A DNA stretch of 64,000 nt from Enoplosus armatus (Eukaryota; Chordata; Actinopteri; Centrarchiformes; Enoplosidae): positions 21,459,592 through 21,523,591 of the forward strand of contig NC_092191.1 in the NCBI RefSeq assembly GCF_043641665.1, written 5' to 3'. The position numbers and the translations under genes were made by a program. This document shows, in pieces, positions 56,930 to 64,000 of the stretch (position 1 is its first letter; every line of letters starts with the position of its first letter). The notes below the pieces were generated by a model. That model ran no database searches. It was not told where the DNA came from and saw only the letters and a list, made by a program, of their open reading frames with translations.

Positions 56930-57850
56930 ATACTCCAACATAGGTACCCATCATGCATCTGTTGTAGACAGTATAATAGCCTTCTTATTCTTGATGGGAT
57001 TTCTCCTACAACATCTCTATCATGTTTCTATAATAATCCGGATTGTAACTGTGTTAGTAATCTTTTCATTCTGGCATTACCTTAATGTTCCTATAGTAAC
57101 AACACAATACCATTGTGAAAAAGTCATTAAATATAATTCAAGTAGATTTTCTGCTCAAATTTGCTGCAGGATTACTAGACTTCTTAGAGGAGACTGGGAA
57201 ATCTGAACCTCACAGTCTGTCAATACTAAATGAAGCTAATTAACTGGTGTGCAGCGGTTAGAATTATAATAAGGTAGCAGGCTCGGACTTGCCAGGTCTT
57301 TTCCAGGTGTTGGGTTGAAAGAGGATGGAGCAATCCAGATTGGGACCTTTCTCCTGGCCTTGGAACACATTTGGATCAAATGGACTTTTTTTTTGAGTAG
57401 AATCACTGAACTTCTTTTCCTGGATTAGTTTTGGAGTAACAAGTCCATTCTTGGAGTCTGACTTTCTGTCATTTTGGGTTAAAGAAAGATGATCTCCAGG
57501 CGTGCCTGTTCGTAAGAAGACAGGGCGCAAAGTGTGGCGTTTGGTGTCAGATCCATGGCAACCTCAGCTTAAGAGTTTTTGCAGTGGTGTGAAACATGAA
57601 CTTAGGTCATTTTTAGTGTTTGAACAAACAACGTTGTCATTTTTCTAGTCGGGGCAGTCTGTTTTGTTAGCCAGTCCTTCCTTCAGGTGTCTTCAAACTG
57701 AACCTATAGTGCATTTAAGCACCAGCAATTGCATGTTATGTCAATAGACAGATGCAAGCAAGTGCAAATTTCCCTTGGGCGAATTAGCTGAGGTGAAGAG
57801 TGAGTGAGAAAATGTTTCAAAATTCACACTTGCAGAGACACTTTCAAACT
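56930..57850. other. non-coding stretch, nothing recognised
   Basis: AT-rich sequence. A minus-strand frame of 88 codons at 57,264-57,530 is open but has no domain, no strong splice sites and no recognised relative. Confidence 0.4.
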
Positions 57851-57856
57851 CTTGAA

Positions 57857-57881
57857 CATACAGATACAGATACAGATACAG
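57857..57881. repeat. (ATACAG)4 hexanucleotide repeat
   Basis: Four ATACAG units in tandem. Confidence 0.93.
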
Positions 57882-58080
57882 CTCTGCGATCAGCCAAGAG
57901 GCTGAGCTGTCAGACACACACATGGTCAGTGCTTGCATAGCTATCTAATGCTAAAGTCTGTACAGTTTGTATCACATTAGCTGTTTGGGGGCAAATAAAC
58001 AGGCACTGCAAAAACGGTCCAGCGGTCAAATGTGTGTGAATAATGCAAGACAAAAAAATGCACACCTTTAGATAGCTTGT

Positions 58081-58091
58081 GGGGGGGGGGG
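58081..58091. repeat. poly-G run (~11 bp)
   Basis: About 11 consecutive G. Confidence 0.9.
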
Positions 58092-58429
58092 CATTGCTGT
58101 TGCAGGCCTTTGAGGCCATTGTAAATGATGTTGGGCTAAAGAAATGTCTCGACTTGAATCAAAACGTTCTTCACACGGAAGCGCCAAATGCTACCAATTA
58201 TCCGGTTTCTCCTTGAATCCTGACCCCATTCGGAGTGATCTGTCAGTCTGGGATTGATTAACCCGGCCTACCAGTGGTCAGAGGTCGGTGTGGAAGCCCG
58301 AGGGCCCAATGCACTGACAACTGTGTGACAGTGATCACCGAAATCAAACCTCCACACCCCCCTACGGTCCAGGCACGGACAACACAGACATGTTACAGGC
58401 AAGACGCAAGGCCTATGTGTGGGTATATT

Positions 58430-58456
58430 TGTGTGTGTGTGTGTGTGTGTGTGTGT
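58430..58456. repeat. (GT)13 microsatellite
   Basis: A perfect GT array of about 27 bp. Confidence 0.95.
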
Positions 58457-58737
58457 ATGCAAATGTAGGATTTTACTTCCATTTCACAGGTTCATATGGC
58501 GCTGTATAGCAGATATGGTAATGTGAGATTAAGGAAAACTCTCTGGGCAAGGATCCAAGATTATGTTGACATGATGTGGGCAGCATTTTAAGCCGAGAGT
58601 GTGACTAACTAAAGCTGCTCCCTCCTTGAACAACTGCTGTCAAGGTGCCCTTGAGCAAGATGCCAATCCCCTGCTGTTCCAGCGGAGCTGTTCACTGCCC
58701 CGACAGACCACGGCGACAGTGACTGTGACTGTGTTTG

Positions 58738-59053
58738 AAGGGTCAGCTCACCCGAATGACAGAAAGCACATTTCCTCATGTTCTTCTAGTGGTATCTAGT
58801 CATGCAGATAGTTTCGGTTGCATTTGTTCAGGTACTGAGATATGTCTTTGAGATTTCTGCGTCCACCCCAATACAATGGAGATGGAATTTGGGGCGTTCA
58901 CAGCATTGACAAATGACATTTAAGACATTCGACAGCGACATCTGTTTCCAGAACTGATGGAATGCTCCTCCAGAATGTTCCCGTTACTCTCGATAATCCA
59001 GACCTCACTGTGAACAAATTACAAAGTGCCATTTTCTGTTGAACTGGCCCTTA
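58738..59053. mobile_element. MITE with short terminal inverted repeats
   Basis: The left end AAGGGTCAGCTCACC and the reverse complement of the right end (AAGGGCCAGTTCAAC, 59,038-59,052) are imperfect terminal inverted repeats. The interior has CTAGTGGTATCTAGTCATGC, TGAGATATGTCTTTGAGATT and CACCCCAATACAATGGAGAT, which I remember as a common teleost repeat. It is non-coding, about 315 bp. The superfamily is unassigned and no target-site duplication was confirmed. Confidence 0.7.
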
Positions 59054-59059
59054 AACTGT

Positions 59060-60430
59060 CCTGCAGCCTGGTGCCAAGTCAATTTAGATCACACCATGAA
59101 GTCTTAATGACCAGAAACCAGAGATCCTGCGCAGTAGATGCTCAGTGGGTACGATTTTAAAATTAAATCAGGAAAGATGCATTTCAGTTTGAAAGGCTCG
59201 CCTACTGAAAGTCTACTGACCAACAAGTGTCTGACAATGCGTTGGATTGCTGTTTTCTTCACAATTATCTCAATTGTGTTAATTAACTCCAAAATCAATC
59301 AAAGACCCATAGGAATCTTGAATTCTGAGTCCTTATTTATACAGGGTGGCCCAATGAGAGCGCAGTTCAGTCTCTCTTGCATGGGCGCCACATGTGCGCA
59401 CAGGACAATAAAGCAAAAAAAATGTTGCAAAAGGCAAAAAAGACAAACATTAAAACAGATTTTTTTTTTTTTAAATGGTACAGATACAAAGGCTAAGAAA
59501 GAGTTTCAAACCAGCAATAAATAAACTTGAATACAGCAATATGGGACAAAGGCCTAGCTAACCGTAAAGGTCTGCACTCACAGGTACAGGTGTAGCCAGC
59601 AACTCTAAAACTTTGAAATCAGGTTTTCTAATTCCTAATCATTCTGCACTTCATTCCATCTGAGCATTGAAAGGCCTTTGGTTTGCTAACCTCTGCGTTG
59701 AATCCTTCTGGAACGGAACAAAAAAGCGTGACTTTGCCTAAATTGCAGAACAGATGCAAAATATCTTCTTTCTTTTTTTTTAATTATTACCAGACGTTGG
59801 TGTGCAAGTGGGTCTTATATTGGGTAATAGTGTGGTATGTCAAGAAACTGTTATTTGTTTAAAATCCAAAGAGATTTGTTGGCCCGGACTATGGTCCTTG
59901 TTTCCATTGATACTGTTCTAGAAGTACATACTTAGGCTTCCCCAGCCCAACTGAGCTTTATAGATACATAGTAAAGATATGCAGGTCACCTCTAACTGAC
60001 CCACATTGCGCTCCTGTTCAGGTCACCGCGATGAGTCCTCGAGCGTCACCGGCGGGGCCTGCACATAAATAATACCGCCACTGTTGCTTCTTTTTTTTTA
60101 TTTTTTATTTTTTTTAAATTCCCAAACATCTCATTGAAAAGATAATTTATCAAGCGCTTCTTACGCCTCTGTGTTGTTGCGCGCGTTTGAGTCGGGTCGT
60201 GTGCGCGTCGGGTTGCGAGTTCTGGTTGCTCTGCTCTTGCATTTCTTGCCACAAATAATGCATTTTATGTCCAGAACAGAGGGGCTAATTGAGATGTAAG
60301 ATTCACACCACAGAGCTGTAGATGGGGAATGCATAATGAAACGCTGGAGCTGGATCGTATGCTAAATATAATGACAGAGGTGAGGCTGCAGATCACATCG
60401 AATATGAGGCAAGCACCGTCTTCATCTGCT
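59060..60430. other. non-coding stretch, nothing firm recognised
   Basis: AT-rich, with A and T runs at about 59,460, 59,775 and 60,092-60,115. A 128-codon plus-strand frame (59,138-59,524) has no domain. The part at 60,280-60,420 is compositionally like a conserved element (GCTAATTGAGATG, GGAATGCATAATGAAACG). Confidence 0.4.
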
Positions 60431-60435
60431 TGCCT

Positions 60436-60437
<2 letters not shown>

Positions 60438-60481
<44 letters not shown>
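60438..60481. repeat. (CA)22 microsatellite
   Basis: A perfect CA array of about 44 bp. Confidence 0.97.
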
Positions 60482-60483
<2 letters not shown>

Positions 60484-60633
60484 AACACACAATATGCAGG
60501 TGCACATGCACGCTGAAACGCACACTGAACACAGGGCAGAGGCACACACACACGCAGTCTCACACACTGGAAGAGCAGAACGCATGCAGGACCAGGCGGA
60601 GGTTTTTCTGTTGTCGAGTTCAGTTGCTCGCAT

Positions 60634-60638
<5 letters not shown>

Positions 60639-60694
<56 letters not shown>
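60639..60694. repeat. (CA)27 microsatellite
   Basis: A perfect CA array of about 55 bp. Confidence 0.97.
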
Positions 60695-60695
<1 letters not shown>

Positions 60696-60804
60696 GCACA
60701 GGTCAGAGAGTCCCGGTGGCGTAGAAACTGGCAGGCATCCTTCCACTGTGCTCCAACAATCCAGCAGGCTTTTCTTTACCACACTGCCAACATGCTTCCC
60801 CCTC

Positions 60805-60806
<2 letters not shown>

Positions 60807-60860
<54 letters not shown>
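60807..60860. repeat. (CA)27 microsatellite
   Basis: A perfect CA array of about 54 bp; the third long CA array in 430 bp. Confidence 0.97.
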
Positions 60861-60861
<1 letters not shown>

Positions 60862-60869
60862 CCCATTGC

Positions 60870-62130
60870 GTTTCCTTTCTCCTCTCCAATCATCCATTAT
60901 TCTAAGCCCTCACAGGCATTGCAGACAATGAGAAGTTGAATGGGAGAAAGTGAAGCTAATTTGTGGACATGTGCTTTGTTATTGTTTCAATAAAAATTCC
61001 CTATGAACATGACAATTACATAAGTACAACAAAGAGGCTTTTGGCGAAGCCTCAATCATGCCTCCCATACAGACGTCCCCTCAGATATTCTGTAATGGAT
61101 CATTAGCTAGAATATCTCCAAACATATCAAAAAGTTGTTTGTGATTCTTTTTGATCTCGGGCTGAAGAGGAAGAGCAATAAAGTTGGATGGAAACTTCAA
61201 GCTAAGTTGGTAGAAGTCGATGCTTAAATATTGGAAGTGGAAAATCATAGTGTTTGCCAGTTTAGAGGACAGGTTTTAGTCATAAAAATACCGCCGTAAC
61301 TGAAGACTTTCAGTTAAAACCGTGGATACATTAAAGCTGGACCAATCAGTGTTCTTTTAAAGTGGATCAAATGGCTGTGTGGAATGTGAAAGGTGCCGCT
61401 TGAGCGATGAACCCACGGAGAGCTCTCCACAGCCCTTTAGCCCCTTTAGCTCATTGTTTTTGGTTTTTCCAGCCCTCGGAATGGCGCTGAAAAGCGGTCC
61501 AGCAGGTCCTCAAAAGAGCAGTATGGACGACAGACGTTACAGCGAGACGCGACCCTCCTCTTACCGACAAAAGGTTGAATTCATAAAAGGAACAGAATGC
61601 ACTCTTGTTCATTTAAAAAACAAAACTGAAAGGGTTTTGCTGCTACAGCCTTGCTCGGTCTGGTGTGACCAGAAGCTCACGGTGGCTAATGTTAGCACGC
61701 TTTAGGTAGATGTCGTCGTGTCACGGACATGACTGAGTCTGAGCCGACTTCCTGACTCAACTTTGACCTGGCGTCATCACTGTAGCACAGTGCGGGACTA
61801 TGCTAACTGCTAGCATCCTGGGCGCGCTCACTTCCCGTCTCAACCTCCAAATGACCCCGTCACTGTGGCGTCACTGTGTTCCCCGATATCAGCGATTGCT
61901 TTGGTGAGTGCAGTGTCTCAGAACTGTTAAAATAGGTTGCCGTAAAACTGAAATGACCCTTTAAACCGCTATCACTTCCTGTATGTGACAAAGTTACAAA
62001 CTGAGGGCATGAGGAAGTACAGAACAGAAGAGCAGTGCAATTAAAGTCTGCACGCACATTTACCCTATTCTTACTATCAATTTGACCCACATTTGCTTGG
62101 ACTGGGTCACTTTTAGCCTTCTTCGCCCTC
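60870..62130. other. non-coding stretch, nothing recognised
   Basis: Mixed sequence without microsatellites. AGGCTTTTGGCGAAGCCT near 61,036 forms a short hairpin. A 108-codon frame at 61,379-61,705 is not supported by domain or splice signals. Confidence 0.4.
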
Positions 62131-62141
62131 CCTCTCTCCCT

Positions 62142-62193
<52 letters not shown>

Positions 62194-62196
62194 ACA
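62142..62196. repeat. (CA)n microsatellite
   Basis: A CA array of about 54 bp with one TCA interruption near its end. Confidence 0.96.
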
Positions 62197-62275
62197 GGCA
62201 GGCAGACAGGCAGCATTCTGGGCCGGGCAGCTCCTGGCTTCCACTTCAGGGTTTTGGCTGTATCCCTTGCACTGT

Positions 62276-62316
<41 letters not shown>
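62276..62316. repeat. (CA)20 microsatellite
   Basis: A perfect CA array of about 41 bp. Confidence 0.97.
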
Positions 62317-62319
<3 letters not shown>

Positions 62320-62459
62320 CCTCTCCCATGCTCTAAGATCCTGTTCATCAGCCTTTATTGTCCCAATCAAAGCCTTGCCTCCCTGACCGCCTTTAATATT
62401 CAACACTGCAAGATGGTACACGAGCCGTTTGTTTCAGTCTACATAACCCGCTAAAGGAG

Positions 62460-62462
<3 letters not shown>

Positions 62463-62497
<35 letters not shown>
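62463..62497. repeat. (GT)17 microsatellite
   Basis: A perfect GT array, complementary to the CA array about 150 bp upstream. Confidence 0.96.
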
Positions 62498-62499
<2 letters not shown>

Positions 62500-62500
<1 letters not shown>

Positions 62501-64000
62501 ACGGGTGTGTGCGGGCGCCGCATGCTTCCACACAAAGTGGAGCTGGATAGCTGCGAGTTGCCCCTGACACCAAACTTAATTCTCCGAAGCGAGGCTGGGG
62601 ATAAATATTTCAAGGTCATTCTGTTTGCTCTCTGTTGTCTTGTTCCGGGAGCGCTGACTATAATAGGAATATATGCATGCCTAACTAGGGGCTTTAGAAC
62701 AGAATTATACCGCCTGCTGCTTACTCTCTGCCTATAGGCGCGGGCCAAAAGATGAAAGATGACTGACAAAGACGCAGTGGACATATAGAGCCATGTGTCT
62801 CTATCTGTACAGTCTCGGGGAACACTAAACACCAGTGTCCTTAGAGATGGTCGTATGCGGCAGCAACGCTAAAACCCGCACATGCAGTAGGCAAAGATTT
62901 TATTGTGAGGCCCCCATGATTTCCAGCAGTAGATAAATGAAATGCACTAAAATTTGAACTTGTGCCTGACCATCAGTCTCGTCAGAGTCCTGCACCGAGC
63001 TGGGTGCCCAGAGACAAAAAGCAAAAAGTGTGTGTGATTGGTAAAAATATATTGATTTTTATAACTTGCAGGCATGGGAATGGACAAAAAAGCAACAAAA
63101 AAAACATTATCTGTTGATGGGCCATGAATACAGGAATAAAAAGCCAAAAGAAGAAACAAAAATGAAGCCTTATTTAAAGGCCTCAGTGTGCTTAAAAGGA
63201 AGCGCTTCTCAGGTCATCTAACGAGGTCTGAAACCCCCATTTTGGATGTTGGAATCGGAGTCACTGCCTCCGACTGTTTCCACTTCAATCTCGCATGATT
63301 ACTTCCATCATTTTTTCCTGTTTACAACCAAGTGCAACATCCTGCCTTTGCGGAGAGACTATCCGAAAGTTCACGCCATTATCCCCGTCAGACTACAAGG
63401 ACGCGGAAGCGATCAGGGACGCAGTGTGATGCAGCCAGGGGGGAGGCTGTGACAGCGGCGGTCTTCATGCCCAGGTAGAAAAAAAGTTTGCCTTTAGACC
63501 TGGTCGAACATCAAATGGTACGCCCTAGTTTGTTTTAAGTATACTGACGCCTTAACACTTGGTCTACAATTACACCCATCGTTTGAAGAACATCCAGTAT
63601 CTCTTGTGCAGGAAAAACCTCCTTGGAGCTCAATTTCTTCGAAAAGGTCTTGCATTCAAAAAACGTATCGTCTCAAATCGGTACTGAGAACTCTGTCTGG
63701 ACTGAAAAGTTAGTTTTCTGGACTGAATTGGATAAATGTCTCAAGGAGATTCTCAAGTACCCCAACAAGACTTCTGAATGTCTCGAGATTCTCAAATTCC
63801 CAAAAGTCTCAAATTCCAGCACGAGCAGGGAACGTCCGCTCAGCCTAGTTAGGACTAACTCGGCCGTTGGTTGAGCTCAAGTGAGAAATGGAACACTTTA
63901 AACCGTGAGTATACCCGTAAATACTTAGCAGCCTGGTGACGCGCTCGGAAATGGCGTATGAAGACACACAGCCGGGCCAAGGAGCCTCATTTGCGGTGAT
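62500..64000. other. non-coding stretch, nothing firm recognised
   Basis: 62,560-62,780 is GC-balanced, repeat-free and compositionally like a regulatory element. 63,640-63,840 contains loosely repeated GTCTCAA and TCTGGACTGAA words. No gene was recognised up to the window end. Confidence 0.4.

Noticed and set aside
59138..59524. 128-codon plus-strand frame with a hydrophobic stretch
   Set aside because: No splice signals or domain; it begins 85 bp after a MITE and ends in A/T-rich low-complexity sequence.
60265..60893. Long minus-strand frames rich in Cys-Val
   Set aside because: Direct translation of (CA)n/(GT)n arrays.
1..64000. CRISPR arrays, operons, prophage, rRNA or canonical tRNA genes
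   Set aside because: None seen. The tandem arrays are simple microsatellites without spacers, and the two tRNA-like segments lack a pairing acceptor stem.

Overview
The window is nuclear DNA of a ray-finned fish, most likely a percomorph teleost. No bacterial, viral or organellar gene arrangement is visible. The main reasons are the very dense (CA/GT)n microsatellites, long poly-G/poly-C runs, several dispersed repeats I recognise from teleost genomes, LINE 3' tails of the fish CR1/Rex and L2 kinds, a tRNA-derived SINE head, and the almost complete absence of protein-coding sequence. The open frames present are mostly translated microsatellites or shadows of non-coding DNA. Repeat family names come from memory; no database search was possible.

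Layout. 1-17.8 kb is non-coding: microsatellites, poly-G/C runs and two GC-balanced blocks (10.8-11.4 and 15.25-15.66 kb) that look like cis-regulatory DNA. At 17,852-17,946 (minus strand) lies the only plausible cellular coding exon: a 31-codon first coding exon with a strong start context and a near-consensus splice donor. Its gene was not recognised and would run off the left side of the window. 18.3-25.1 kb holds microsatellites, two long pyrimidine tracts, a 200-N assembly gap with a 34-bp identical sequence on both sides, and a teleost repeat at 23.2 kb. 25.4-29.8 kb is a nest of retroposon remains: a tRNA-like SINE head, a degenerate non-LTR retrotransposon ORF and a second tRNA-like block. 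30-37.6 kb is microsatellite-rich, with a LINE-type tail, a minisatellite and purine tracts. A foldback element lies at 37.7 kb and a MITE at 41.8 kb.

44-59 kb carries copies of at least three dispersed families. These include a repeat with four partial copies in the window, one of them inverted, and another with two copies 3 kb apart. Between them is a quiet block (47.6-50.7 kb) with the look of conserved regulatory DNA, containing a striking 30-bp-stem inverted repeat at 48,139-48,224. 59-64 kb is again non-coding, with very long CA arrays at 60.4-60.9 and 62.1-62.5 kb.

Overall this looks like a large intergenic or intronic interval, possibly the regulatory neighbourhood of a developmental gene, with one bystander-type exon. 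I found no operon, CRISPR array or new multigene system. The best leads are the palindromic hairpin at 48.1 kb, the orphan first exon at 17.9 kb and the retroposon nest at 25.7-28.9 kb.
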